Assembly: GCF_006716185.1 (NCBI RefSeq)
Contig: NZ_VFOP01000001.1
Coordinates: 3,286,001 to 3,350,000 of the forward strand
DNA from: Ornithinicoccus hortensis
Lineage (GTDB): Bacteria; Actinomycetota; Actinomycetes; Actinomycetales; Dermatophilaceae
Direction: 5' to 3'
Length of the DNA: 64,000 bases
Shown piece after piece: positions 1 through 8,744 of the stretch; position 1 is the stretch's first letter, and the number at the start of each line of letters is the position of its first letter. A program made the position numbers and the translations under genes. The notes beneath the pieces are model-generated. The model worked only from the letters and a program-made list of their open reading frames with translations. It did no database searches and was not told where the DNA came from.

Positions 1-487
1 CCTGGGCGACCGGCGGCTCCTCCCCGGCCTCGAGGGCCGCCTCCCGCTCGGACTTGGACACGGCGTTCTTGTGCCACAGGGCGACCGCCTGCAGGATCAG
101 GCCGGTCGCGATCTGCAGCTTGCCCTTGGGGTCCTCGTTCTTGGCGATCACCTGCTCGACGCTCAGCACCAGGTTGCCGGCGGCGATCCCGGCCTTGACC
201 AGGTTCACCCCGAGGGTGACGTCGTTGCAGGCGTTGAGGCGGGTCAGCATGTCACCCGGCACGGTGTCGGCGATCTTCCACTGGCCGAAGGTGCGCATGA
301 TGTCGACCTGCCCGCCCTTGAGGCAGCGGACGAAGAGCTGCTGGTCGCGCGAGGTGAACTTCACGTCTCCCGCGCTGTCCAGGTCGGGGCTCATCTGCAG
401 GTCCTGGAGTGCGTCCAGGACCCTGCCGCGCAGCGGGTGCTCCTCGGGCGGCGGGGGGAAGTTGGGCAGCGAAGTCGGGTCGGTCAT
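1..487 (-). CDS. YbjN-domain protein (partial, 3' end outside window)
   Basis: The frame opens with an ATG (MTDPTSLPNF) and stays open to the window edge, so only the first ~162 residues are visible. There is no signal peptide or membrane segment. Residues ~35-110 show the pattern of the YbjN / bacterial sensory transduction regulator fold: a FTSRDQQLFVRCL strand, the GQWKIAD strand and the RLNACNDVTLGVNL helix. This fold resembles type III secretion chaperones, but in actinobacteria these proteins are of unknown role. The gene is divergent from glgX with only 35 bp between start codons, so the two promoters must overlap. Family assignment is by remembered pattern; function is not inferred. 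Confidence 0.7.
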   Translation of the reverse strand, partial: MTDPTSLPNFPPPPEEHPLRGRVLDALQDLQMSPDLDSAGDVKFTSRDQQLFVRCLKGGQVDIMRTFGQWKIADTVPGDMLTRLNACNDVTLGVNLVKAGIAAGNLVLSVEQVIAKNEDPKGKLQIATGLILQAVALWHKNAVSKSEREAALEAGEEPPVAQ

Positions 488-509
488 GGGTTCAAACGTA
501 CCTACTCCC

Positions 510-515
510 TAGGCT
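510..515 (+). promoter_or_regulatory. -10-like box of glgX, probably leaderless
   Basis: TAGGCT fits the actinobacterial TANNNT -10 pattern and ends 7 nt before the glgX ATG. No Shine-Dalgarno sequence lies in between. A transcript starting at or next to the A of ATG is therefore inferred. No convincing -35 box was seen. Confidence 0.45.
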
Positions 516-522
516 GATCTCC

Positions 523-2751
523 ATGTCAGCCCCCCGCCGGTCCACCGATGTCCCGCCCCGGTTGGGAGTGACCCTGGACGTCGACGGCGCGTGGGTGGCC
601 GTCTTCGCCCGGCACGCCACCGCCGTCGACCTGTGCCTCTTCGACGCGGAGGGCCGGGAGCACCGGGTCCCGCTGACCCACACCGCCTACGGCATCTGGT
701 GGGACCACGTGCCCGGGATGGGACCGGGGCAGCGCTACGGCTACCGGGCGCACGGGCCGTGGTCCCCGACCGACGGCCACCGGCACAATCCCGCCAAGCT
801 GCTGCTCGACCCGTATGCCGGGGCGCTGGACGGGCAGGTCCGCTGGGGGCCGGAGGTCTACGGCCACACGGTCGACGAGCAGTGGTCGGGCGACGGCGAG
901 GTACCCGACGGACGGGACAGCTCGGCATACGTCCCGCGCTCGGTGGTGGTGGACCACTCCTTCGACTGGGGGCAGGACGTCCGGCCGGAGGTGCCCTGGT
1001 CGCAGACGGTCGTCTACGAGGCGCACGTGCGGGGGCTGACGATGCGCCACCCGGACGTGCCGGAAGAGCTGCGCGGGACCTACGCGGCGCTCGGGCACCC
1101 CGCCATCCTGGACCACCTCACCGGGCTGGGCGTGACGACGCTGGAGCTGCTGCCGGTCCACGCCTTCACCCACGAGCCGCGGCTGGTGCAGCTGGGGCTG
1201 AGCAACTACTGGGGGTACAACACCCTCGGGTTCTTCGCCCCGCACGCCCCGTATGCCGTGAGCCGGGACCCGCAGGGCGTGGTCGAGGAGGTCAAGGGTG
1301 CCGTGCGGGCGCTGCACGCCGCGGGCATCGAGGTGGTGCTCGACGTGGTCTACAACCACACCGCCGAGCAGGGCGCCGACAGCGGGGCGACGCTGAGCTG
1401 GCGCGGGCTGGACAACGCGACCTACTACCGGCTGGACGAACGGGGCCGGGACATCGACGTGACCGGCTGCGGCAACACGGTCGACCTGCGGCGTCCCATG
1501 GTGGCCAAGATGGCGCTGGACTCGTTGCGGCACTGGGTGACCGAGTACCACGTGGACGGCTTCCGGTTCGACCTGGCGCCGGCCCTGGCGCGCGGGCGGG
1601 ACGACGCCTACGACCCGGACCACGCCTTCCACGTGGCGCTGCGCACCGACCCGGTGCTGTCCCGGGTCAAGCTCATCGCCGAGCCGTGGGACATCGGCGT
1701 GCACGGCTGGCGCACCGGGCAGTTCCCGCCACCGTTCGCCGAGTGGAACGACCGGTTCCGGGACACCGTGCGCACCTTCTGGCTGGCCGACTCGGCCCGC
1801 GGGGCGGCCGGTCAGACGCGGCACGGCATCGGGGAGTTGGCCACCCGGATCACCGGCTCGGAGGACATGTTCGCGCTCGAGGACCGGGGGCCGATCGCCT
1901 CGGTGAACTACGTGACCGCCCACGACGGGTTCACGCTCGCCGACACCACGGCATACGAGGAGAAGCACAACGAGGCCAACGGCGAGGACAACCGGGACGG
2001 CCACGGCGACAACCGCAGCTGGAACCACGGCGTCGAGGGGCCCACACAGGACCCGGAGGTGCTGGCGGCGCGGCGCCGGTCGGTGCGCAACCTGCTGGCC
2101 ACCACCCTGTTCAGCGCCGGGGTGCCGATGCTGACCGCCGGCGACGAGATCGGCCGGACCCAGGGCGGGAACAACAACGCCTACTGCCAGGACAACGAGA
2201 CGAGCTGGGTGGACTGGGAGGTGTCCGCGGAGGCGGAGGACCTGCGGGCGACCGTGGCGGCGCTGACCGCGCTACGGCGGGAGCACCGTGCGCTCCGACC
2301 GGTGGACTTCCCGCGGTTCGACCCTGAGCCGGGGCGGGCCCGCGTGCGGTGGTTCGCCCCCGAGGGCCACGTGCTCAGCCCCGCGGAGTGGGCCGACCCC
2401 GCGCGCTGCACGGTGGTGGCGCTGCTGGAGGACTCCAACGGCGAGGACGACGCGGTGCTGCTGGTGCTGCACTCCGGCGCCTCGCAGATCACCGTGCGCC
2501 TGCCCGAGGTCGAGGGGCTGACCGGCGCGCAGGTGCTCTGGGACAGCACGTGGGAGCGCCCGGGCGAGGCCGTGACGGACGACATTGAAGGCGTCGACGA
2601 GGCACCAACCGGTGAAGGGGCCAACACCTTCCTGGTGGCTCCCCGATCGACGCTGTTGCTGCGCCCGCACGGCCTGGGTGCGCCGAGTGGACCCGGTATT
2701 GCCGGTTCTGAGCTGGATTCCGTGCACAACGCGTCCATTCGGGACGATTGA
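523..2751 (+). CDS. glgX: Glycogen debranching enzyme GlgX (GH13, isoamylase type)
   Basis: A 742-residue cytoplasmic enzyme that removes alpha-1,6 branches from phosphorylase-limited glycogen. The N-terminal ~150 residues form a CBM48-like domain, followed by the GH13 barrel. The four GH13 regions are visible: DVVYNHT (~D274), GFRFDLAP with the nucleophile near D350, AEPWD with the acid/base near E387, and TAHDGF with the third acid near D468. Length fits the family (~700-740). The start MSAPRR was chosen over an upstream in-frame ATG that would run through the divergent YbjN gene; it lies 7 nt after TAGGCT. It pairs functionally with the adjacent glgP (phosphorolysis plus debranching). Confidence 0.95.
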   Translation: MSAPRRSTDVPPRLGVTLDVDGAWVAVFARHATAVDLCLFDAEGREHRVPLTHTAYGIWWDHVPGMGPGQRYGYRAHGPWSPTDGHRHNPAKLLLDPYAGALDGQVRWGPEVYGHTVDEQWSGDGEVPDGRDSSAYVPRSVVVDHSFDWGQDVRPEVPWSQTVVYEAHVRGLTMRHPDVPEELRGTYAALGHPAILDHLTGLGVTTLELLPVHAFTHEPRLVQLGLSNYWGYNTLGFFAPHAPYAVSRDPQGVVEEVKGAVRALHAAGIEVVLDVVYNHTAEQGADSGATLSWRGLDNATYYRLDERGRDIDVTGCGNTVDLRRPMVAKMALDSLRHWVTEYHVDGFRFDLAPALARGRDDAYDPDHAFHVALRTDPVLSRVKLIAEPWDIGVHGWRTGQFPPPFAEWNDRFRDTVRTFWLADSARGAAGQTRHGIGELATRITGSEDMFALEDRGPIASVNYVTAHDGFTLADTTAYEEKHNEANGEDNRDGHGDNRSWNHGVEGPTQDPEVLAARRRSVRNLLATTLFSAGVPMLTAGDEIGRTQGGNNNAYCQDNETSWVDWEVSAEAEDLRATVAALTALRREHRALRPVDFPRFDPEPGRARVRWFAPEGHVLSPAEWADPARCTVVALLEDSNGEDDAVLLVLHSGASQITVRLPEVEGLTGAQVLWDSTWERPGEAVTDDIEGVDEAPTGEGANTFLVAPRSTLLLRPHGLGAPSGPGIAGSELDSVHNASIRDD

Positions 2752-2775
2752 GCCGGCTCGCGGGCAGGTGGCGGA

Positions 2776-3735
2776 TCAGCTCCGTCCCGGGAAGTGACGG
2801 CGCCACTCCTCGCTGGGTCGGCCCAGCGGGATCCCCCGCTTGCGGAAGATGCGGCGCAACCGGTCGACCGTTGCCTCGGGTGACGCGTAGATGTCTCTGC
2901 TGACCAGGGTGATGATCCGCCACTCCTCATCCTCGAACTCCTCACGGCGGCCGATATCGGCCTCCCAGGCCTGCTCGCGTTCGATGTGCTGACGACCGTC
3001 GTACTCCACGGCCGTGCGCGTCGCCCGGTCACCCGCGTCGAGCCGACGCAGGAGCCTGCCATGCGCGTCGCTGAACCTGATGTCCGTCTCGAGCTCGGGC
3101 AACCCCGACAGGACCCGGAGCATCCGCGACCGGGTCTCCATCGGCGAGTCGACGCCGGCGCGGACCAGCCCGGCCGCACGCCGGGCCACGCGCACGCCGC
3201 GACCGGTGGCTCCCGCACAGTGCCGCACCAGTTCCACCGGTGTGAACCGCTCCCGCCGCACCAGGCTGTCGCCCAGGATCACTAGGTCCACCAGGTGCAG
3301 GCTCGTCGCAAGGTCGAGGAAGGTATCCAGGGGCGAGGTCACCCGCAGGGTGCGGAACGTCCACGGCGTGCGCGAAGACTCGTGCACGACGAGGTCCCGA
3401 CGCCGCGCCCGGCGCGTCCCTCGACCGACCCCGACATGGAGGGCCGGGGAGTGCGGCACGACGCCGCCCCAGAGCCGGGCCGCGGTCTGGTGGGTCACAA
3501 AGGCACCGTCCCGTGCTGCCAGCAGTGCCGCCTGTGCCTCCACCCGGGCGTCTACCGTGACCGCGGCCGAGACGTAGATCCCCCGCAGGAGCATCCGGAA
3601 CTCGGGCGACTCCAGCGCCCTGCGGCCGATGCCCGCCTCCCTCGCCCGGTGGTGGGTGAAGGGCGCCAGGACGAAACCGGGGCGTCGGCGCGGACCGGCC
3701 GCGGGACCCGGCAGCGACTCAGGTGTGGACACCAC
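2776..3735 (-). CDS. DUF559 / AbiEi-like protein with Vsr-type nuclease fold
   Basis: A 319-residue protein. The N-terminal ~100 residues resemble the winged-helix and adjoining part of AbiEi-type antitoxins (GFVLAPF..AREAGI..LLRGIYVS..THQTAARLWG). The C-terminal ~110 residues carry the DUF559 signature related to very-short-patch-repair endonucleases: SPMETRSRMLRVL, a central acidic strand and AVEYDGRQH. Such AbiEi-DUF559 proteins are common single genes in actinobacteria and their target is unknown. No partner toxin or methyltransferase sits beside it. It is convergent with glgX (24 bp apart) and interrupts an otherwise pure glucan-metabolism block, so it may be a late insertion (inference). 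Nuclease activity is not shown. Confidence 0.75.
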   Translation of the reverse strand: MVSTPESLPGPAAGPRRRPGFVLAPFTHHRAREAGIGRRALESPEFRMLLRGIYVSAAVTVDARVEAQAALLAARDGAFVTHQTAARLWGGVVPHSPALHVGVGRGTRRARRRDLVVHESSRTPWTFRTLRVTSPLDTFLDLATSLHLVDLVILGDSLVRRERFTPVELVRHCAGATGRGVRVARRAAGLVRAGVDSPMETRSRMLRVLSGLPELETDIRFSDAHGRLLRRLDAGDRATRTAVEYDGRQHIEREQAWEADIGRREEFEDEEWRIITLVSRDIYASPEATVDRLRRIFRKRGIPLGRPSEEWRRHFPGRS

Positions 3736-3992
3736 GACAGCCTGCCCCGGTTGGGCCCGCCAGGGTCAGCGTCGTCCACAGGAGAGTGCGTCAACCCGGC
3801 CGGCCAGGACCGGAAAGCGCCGACTGCACGCGTTATTCGCACTTTCGGCGCCAGGAGCGGCAACAACGCGTCCACTCGGCGACGTGCTCACCCGCACCGG
3901 CCGCGCACGCCGGCTGGGCGGCGTGCGGGGCGGGGTGCGGACGTGGGGGCACGGAGGAGCGCCGGGCGTGGCCGGCGCCCTTCCGACTGTGG

Positions 3993-6590
3993 CTACGGGT
4001 TGGCGACCAGACCCAGCTCGGCGACCGAGGACAGGAGCGGGTGGGCCGGGAGGACCCGGACGGTCCAGCCGAGGGAGCCGGTGCGGGAGAGCCGCAGATG
4101 ACCGTCGAACCGGTGCCGGCCGCCCTCGTAGGACTCGGTGAACTCCAGCGCGCTGGTCTCCACGTCGGCGAGCTCGTCGTCCTCGGAGGCGCGACCGAAG
4201 GCCACCTGGACCTGCACGTCGTCAGGGGCCAGGTCGCCCAGGGCGACGTAGGCGCGGACGGTGACGGTCTCACCGAGCTGCGGGGTGTCCCCGACGCCCT
4301 CGGCCTCGACGTGGTCGACCCGCACCTTGGGCCACTCGGCCTGCAGCCGCTGGACGTAGCCGGCCAGGCTGCGGGCCCCGGCGAAGTCCTCGCGCGAGAC
4401 GGCCCACCCGGCGCGGGCGGCCGGCAGGTAGAGGTCCTGGGTGTAGTCCCGGACCATCCGGTCGGCCATCACCTTCGGGCCCAGGGTGGACAGGGTGTGC
4501 GTGATCATCTCCAGCCACCGGGTCGGGACGCCTTGCTCGTCGCGCTCGTAGAAGGTCGGCACGACCGAGTTCTCCAGCAGGTCGTAGAGCGCGGAGGCCT
4601 CCAGGTCGTCGCGCCGCTCCGGGTCCTCGACGCCGTCGGCGGTGGGGATCGCCCACCCGTTCTGGCCGTCGAACCACTCGTCCCACCAGCCGTCCAGGAT
4701 GGACAGGTTCAGCGCGCCGTTCAGCGCCGCCTTCATCCCGGAGGTGCCGCACGCCTCGAACGGGCGCAGCGGGTTGTTCAGCCACACGTCGCACCCCGGG
4801 TAGAGCCGCTGGGCCATCGCGATGTCGTAGTTGGGCAGGAACACGATCCGCCGGCGGAACTCCGGGTCGTCGGTGAACCGCACCATCTCCTGGATGAGCT
4901 TCTTGCCGGTGTCGTCGGCCGGGTGCGCCTTGCCCGCGATGACCAGCTGCACCGGACGGTCGGGGTCGAGCAGGATCTTGGCCAGCCGCTCGGGGTCGCG
5001 CAGCATCAGGGTCAACCGCTTGTATGTCGGCACCCGCCGGGCGAAGCCGATGGTCAGCGCGTCCGGGTCGAGCACGTCGTCCACCCACCCGAGCTCCGCG
5101 GCGGTGGAGCCGCGGTGCCGCAGCGACTTGCGCAACCGGTTCCGGGCGTTGTCCACCAGCTGCTGGCGCAGCTCGCGCTTGGTCGCCCAGATCCGGTCGG
5201 CCGGCACCTGGCCGGCCCGCGGCCACGGGTCCGGACCGAAGGCCGCGTCCCCCAGGAACTCCCGGGCCAGGGACTGGACCTTGCGGTCCACCCAGGTGCC
5301 CGCGTGCACGCCGTTGGTGATCGAGCCGATCGGCACCTCGGCGTCGTCGAAGCCCGGCCACAGGCCGTTGAACATGCCGCGGGAGACCTCGCCGTGCAGC
5401 TGGGAGACGCCATTGGCCCGCTGCCCCAGCCGCAGGCCCATCACGGCCATGTTGAAGACGCCCGGGTCCCCACCGGCATACGACTCGGCACCGAGCGCCA
5501 GCAGCCGGTCGACCGGGACGCCGGGCAACTCGGCCTGGCCGCCGAAGTGCAGCTGGATCTGGTTGACCCCGAACCGGTCGATGCCGGCCGGGACCGGGGT
5601 GTGCGTGGTGAAGACCGTGCTGGCCCGCACCGCCCGCAGCGCCTCGTCGAAGCCCAGTCCGTCGCCGACCAGCTCGCTGATCCGCTCGATCCCCTGGAAG
5701 CCGGCGTGCCCCTCGTTGGTGTGGTAGACCGACGGGACGGCGGCCCCGGAGAGCCGGGACCACAGGCGCAGCGCCCGTACCCCACCGATGCCGAGCAGCA
5801 TCTCCTGCTGCAACCGCTGGTCCCCGCCACCGCCGTAGAGGCGGTCGGTCAGGTCCCGCTTGCTGGGCTCGTTGGTCTCCACGTCGGAGTCGAGCAGGAG
5901 CAGCGGCACGCGGCCGACCTGGGCCCGCCACACGTAGGCGTCCAGGTGTCCGCCGCCCGGCATGACCAGGGAGACCACGGCCGGGGTGCCGTCCTCCTCC
6001 CGGAGCATCGACAGCGGCAGGTCGTCGGGGTCCAGCACCGGGTAGGACTCCTGCTGCCACCCGTCGGCGTTGAGCCGCTGCCGGAAGTAGCCGCTCTTGT
6101 AGAACAGCCCGAGCCCGACGATCGGCACGCCGAGGTCGGAGGCCGACTTCAGGTGGTCACCGGCCAGGATGCCCAGGCCGCCGGAGTACTGCGGCAGCGC
6201 GGCGGTGATACCGAACTCCGGGGAGAAGTAGGCGATCGCCTCGGGGAAGCCCTCGGCCTGGCCCTCCTGCCCCGCCTCGCCCGCGGCCTCCGCGGCCTGG
6301 TGGTACCAGCGCGGCTCGGTCAGGTAGCGCTGCAACTCGGCACCGGCCTCCTGGACCCGGGCGACGAACCCGGCGTCGCCGGCCAACCGCTCCAGGTCCT
6401 CGGGCGCCAGCGCGCTGAGCATGGCCACCGGATCGTGCCGCACCGAGTCCCACAGCTCGGGGTCGATGCCCCGGAACAGGTCCTGCGTGGGCAGGTGCCA
6501 GCACCAGCGCAGGTTCAGGGCCAATTCGGTCAGGGGGGACAGCTCTGTCGGGAGCACGGTGCCGACATGGAGCCTACGGATCGCCTTCAC
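3993..6590 (-). CDS. glgP: Alpha-glucan (glycogen) phosphorylase, GT35 with DUF3417 N-terminus
   Basis: An 865-residue PLP enzyme that releases glucose-1-phosphate from alpha-1,4-glucans. The N-terminus (MKAIRRLHVGTVLPTELSPL..LRWCWHL) is the DUF3417 cap typical of actinobacterial and Thermotoga-type phosphorylases. The C-terminal half has the PLP site GTSGMKAALNG with the lysine near K620, and the phosphate-binding PTYKRLTLML region. Divergent from glgE across a 69-bp spacer, the conserved glgP/glgE arrangement of actinobacteria. The G1P it makes can be routed by Pgm, encoded downstream of glgE. A long open frame on the opposite strand is only a codon-bias shadow. Confidence 0.95.
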   Translation of the reverse strand: MKAIRRLHVGTVLPTELSPLTELALNLRWCWHLPTQDLFRGIDPELWDSVRHDPVAMLSALAPEDLERLAGDAGFVARVQEAGAELQRYLTEPRWYHQAAEAAGEAGQEGQAEGFPEAIAYFSPEFGITAALPQYSGGLGILAGDHLKSASDLGVPIVGLGLFYKSGYFRQRLNADGWQQESYPVLDPDDLPLSMLREEDGTPAVVSLVMPGGGHLDAYVWRAQVGRVPLLLLDSDVETNEPSKRDLTDRLYGGGGDQRLQQEMLLGIGGVRALRLWSRLSGAAVPSVYHTNEGHAGFQGIERISELVGDGLGFDEALRAVRASTVFTTHTPVPAGIDRFGVNQIQLHFGGQAELPGVPVDRLLALGAESYAGGDPGVFNMAVMGLRLGQRANGVSQLHGEVSRGMFNGLWPGFDDAEVPIGSITNGVHAGTWVDRKVQSLAREFLGDAAFGPDPWPRAGQVPADRIWATKRELRQQLVDNARNRLRKSLRHRGSTAAELGWVDDVLDPDALTIGFARRVPTYKRLTLMLRDPERLAKILLDPDRPVQLVIAGKAHPADDTGKKLIQEMVRFTDDPEFRRRIVFLPNYDIAMAQRLYPGCDVWLNNPLRPFEACGTSGMKAALNGALNLSILDGWWDEWFDGQNGWAIPTADGVEDPERRDDLEASALYDLLENSVVPTFYERDEQGVPTRWLEMITHTLSTLGPKVMADRMVRDYTQDLYLPAARAGWAVSREDFAGARSLAGYVQRLQAEWPKVRVDHVEAEGVGDTPQLGETVTVRAYVALGDLAPDDVQVQVAFGRASEDDELADVETSALEFTESYEGGRHRFDGHLRLSRTGSLGWTVRVLPAHPLLSSVAELGLVANP

Positions 6591-6621
6591 GAGCCCGAGG
6601 ATAGGTCAGATCCGCGCAACC

Positions 6622-6652
6622 TTGTGCACTGCCGTCTGGGGACCGGTAGCGT
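6622..6652 (+). promoter_or_regulatory. Candidate glgE promoter (leaderless)
   Basis: TTGTGC and TAGCGT are separated by 19 bp, and TAGCGT ends 7 nt before the glgE GTG. No Shine-Dalgarno precedes that GTG. The 19-bp spacing is long for a sigma-70-type promoter, so the -35 assignment is weak and the -10 is the better part. Confidence 0.4.
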
Positions 6653-6659
6653 CGGCCAC

Positions 6660-8744
6660 GTGACCGAACGCCACGCCACCGAGGCGACCCCCGCCACGCC
6701 CATCGACCGGCACTCCCTGACCCTGGTCGGACAGACCCCGATCGGCCGGATCCCGGTCCAGTCCGTCTCCCCCGCCGTCGACGGCGGCCTGCGACCCACC
6801 AAGTCCGTGGTCAACGAGCTGTTCCCGCTCACCGCGACGGTGTTCCGCGAGGGACACGACGCGGTGAACGCGACGGCGGTGCTCACCGACCCCGACGGGA
6901 CCGAGCACCACGTCCGGATGCACCTGGTGAACCCGGGCCTGAACCACTGGCGCACCGAGGTGTATGCCGACCGCCCGGGGGTGTGGTCCTACCGGGTCGA
7001 GGGGTGGAGCGACCCCTACGGCACCTGGCGGCACGACGCCACGATCAAGGTCGAGGCCGGGGTCGACGTCGAGCTGATGCTCGAGGAGGGCGCCCGGGTG
7101 CTCGAGCGGGCCCGCACCGAGGTGGACCGCTCCCCCGAGCAGGACACCCTGCTGACGGACGCCGTCACCGCGCTGCGCGACACCGACCGGCCCGTCAAGG
7201 CGCGGCTGGCCGCCGGCACCGGGCCCGACGTGGTCGAGCTGTTGCAGGCCGCACCGTTGCGGGACATGGTCAGCCCGTCCGCGGACCACGCCTGGTGGGT
7301 GGAGCGGCCGCTGGCCCTCACCGGCGCCTGGTACGAGATCTTCCCCCGCTCCGAGGGCGCCACCCAGGACCCGACGACCGGGCTCTGGACCAGCGGCACC
7401 TTCACCACCGCCGCCGAGCGGCTGCCCGCGATCGCGGGGATGGGCTTCGACGTGGTCTACCTGACCCCGGTCCACCCGATCGGCCGGATCAACCGCAAGG
7501 GCCGCAACAACACCCTCGACGCCCAGGAGCACGACCCCGGGTCCCCGTATGCGATCGGCGCCGAGGAGGGCGGGCACGACGCGCTGCACCCCGAGCTCGG
7601 CGACTGGGACGACTTCGACGCCTTCGTCGCCCGGGCCGGCGAGCTGGGCCTGGAGGTGGCGCTGGACCTGGCGCTGCAGGCCGCTCCCGACCACCCGTGG
7701 GTCACCGAGCACCCGGAGTTCTTCACTACCCGCGCGGACGGCACCATCGCCTACGCGGAGAACCCCCCGAAGAAGTACCAGGACATCTACCCGCTCAACT
7801 TCGACAACGACCCCGCGGCGATCTACGCCGAGGTGCGACGAGTCGTCCAGGTGTGGATCGACCACGGCGTCAAGGTGTTCCGGGTCGACAACCCGCACAC
7901 CAAGCCGGTCGAGTTCTGGCAGTGGCTGATCGCCGACGTCGCGGTGGACCACCCCGACGTGATCTGGCTGGCCGAGGCGTTCACCAAGCCGGCGATGATG
8001 CACACGCTGGCCAAGGTCGGCTTCCAGCAGTCCTACACCTACTACGCGTGGCGCAACTCGGCATACGAACTGCGCGAGTACGTCACCGAGCTGGCCGGCG
8101 ACGCGGCGACCTACATGCGGCCGTCGTTCTGGCCGACCACGCACGACATCCTCACGCCTTACATGCAGTACGGCGGACCCACCGCGTTCATCCTGCGGGC
8201 CGCGCTCGCCGCGACGCTGGTGCCGACCTACGGCATCTACACCGGCTACGAGCACTGCGAGCACGTGGCCCGGCCCGGCGCCGAGGAGCACGTCGACAAC
8301 GAGAAGTACGAGTTCAAGAACCGTCGGTGGGACCTGGACGGCGAGTGGGAGGGCACCGGCGAGGCCCAGGGCCGGCGCAACCTGGCGCCGTTCCTGACCC
8401 GGTTCAACCAGATCCGGCGCGAGCACCCGGCGCTGCACTGGTTGCGCAACATCCACTTCCACGCCGCGGACGACGAGAACTTCCTGGTCTTCTCCAAACG
8501 CGGCGGCGGGGCCCACGACGGGTCGGACCAGGACGTGATCATCGTGGTGGCCAACCTGGACCCGCACTCGACCCGGGACACCCACGTCCACCTGGACATG
8601 CCGGCGCTCGGGCTGGGCTGGCACGACGGCTTCGTCGCCCAGGACCTGCTCACCGGCGACCAGTGGCAGTGGAGCGCGCACAACTACGTGCGGCTCGGCG
8701 CCGAGGGTCTGCCCGTCCACATCATCCACGCACGGAGGTTCTGA
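6660..8744 (+). CDS. glgE: Alpha-1,4-glucan:maltose-1-phosphate maltosyltransferase GlgE
   Basis: A 694-residue GH13_3 enzyme that transfers maltosyl units from maltose-1-phosphate to growing alpha-glucan. The N-terminal beta-sandwich (~40-180) is followed by the barrel: GFDVVYLTPVHPIG, the FRVDNPHTKP motif with the nucleophile near D410, and LAEAFTKP with the acid/base near E439, matching the S. coelicolor enzyme (D394/E423) with a constant offset. The frame is open for a further ~980 codons upstream, but that stretch lies antisense to glgP; the GTG start (VTERHATE) gives the family's usual length and sits behind a -10-like box. First gene of the glgE-treS-mak/glgB-pgm operon; treS starts directly after its stop, with a GGAGG site inside the glgE end. 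Confidence 0.95.
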   Translation: MTERHATEATPATPIDRHSLTLVGQTPIGRIPVQSVSPAVDGGLRPTKSVVNELFPLTATVFREGHDAVNATAVLTDPDGTEHHVRMHLVNPGLNHWRTEVYADRPGVWSYRVEGWSDPYGTWRHDATIKVEAGVDVELMLEEGARVLERARTEVDRSPEQDTLLTDAVTALRDTDRPVKARLAAGTGPDVVELLQAAPLRDMVSPSADHAWWVERPLALTGAWYEIFPRSEGATQDPTTGLWTSGTFTTAAERLPAIAGMGFDVVYLTPVHPIGRINRKGRNNTLDAQEHDPGSPYAIGAEEGGHDALHPELGDWDDFDAFVARAGELGLEVALDLALQAAPDHPWVTEHPEFFTTRADGTIAYAENPPKKYQDIYPLNFDNDPAAIYAEVRRVVQVWIDHGVKVFRVDNPHTKPVEFWQWLIADVAVDHPDVIWLAEAFTKPAMMHTLAKVGFQQSYTYYAWRNSAYELREYVTELAGDAATYMRPSFWPTTHDILTPYMQYGGPTAFILRAALAATLVPTYGIYTGYEHCEHVARPGAEEHVDNEKYEFKNRRWDLDGEWEGTGEAQGRRNLAPFLTRFNQIRREHPALHWLRNIHFHAADDENFLVFSKRGGGAHDGSDQDVIIVVANLDPHSTRDTHVHLDMPALGLGWHDGFVAQDLLTGDQWQWSAHNYVRLGAEGLPVHIIHARRF

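Noticed and set aside
2722-3880. Similar 17-18-mers around ACAACGCGTCCAYTCGG at the glgX end and in the spacer before the glgP end
   Set aside because: The match does not extend beyond about 18 bp and has no clear structural context; could be chance or a remnant, not supported as an element.
3723-6659. ~980-codon upstream extension of the glgE frame
   Set aside because: It lies antisense to glgP, has low-complexity Gly/Arg/Val/Leu-rich translation typical of high-GC shadows, and would give a GlgE twice the family length.
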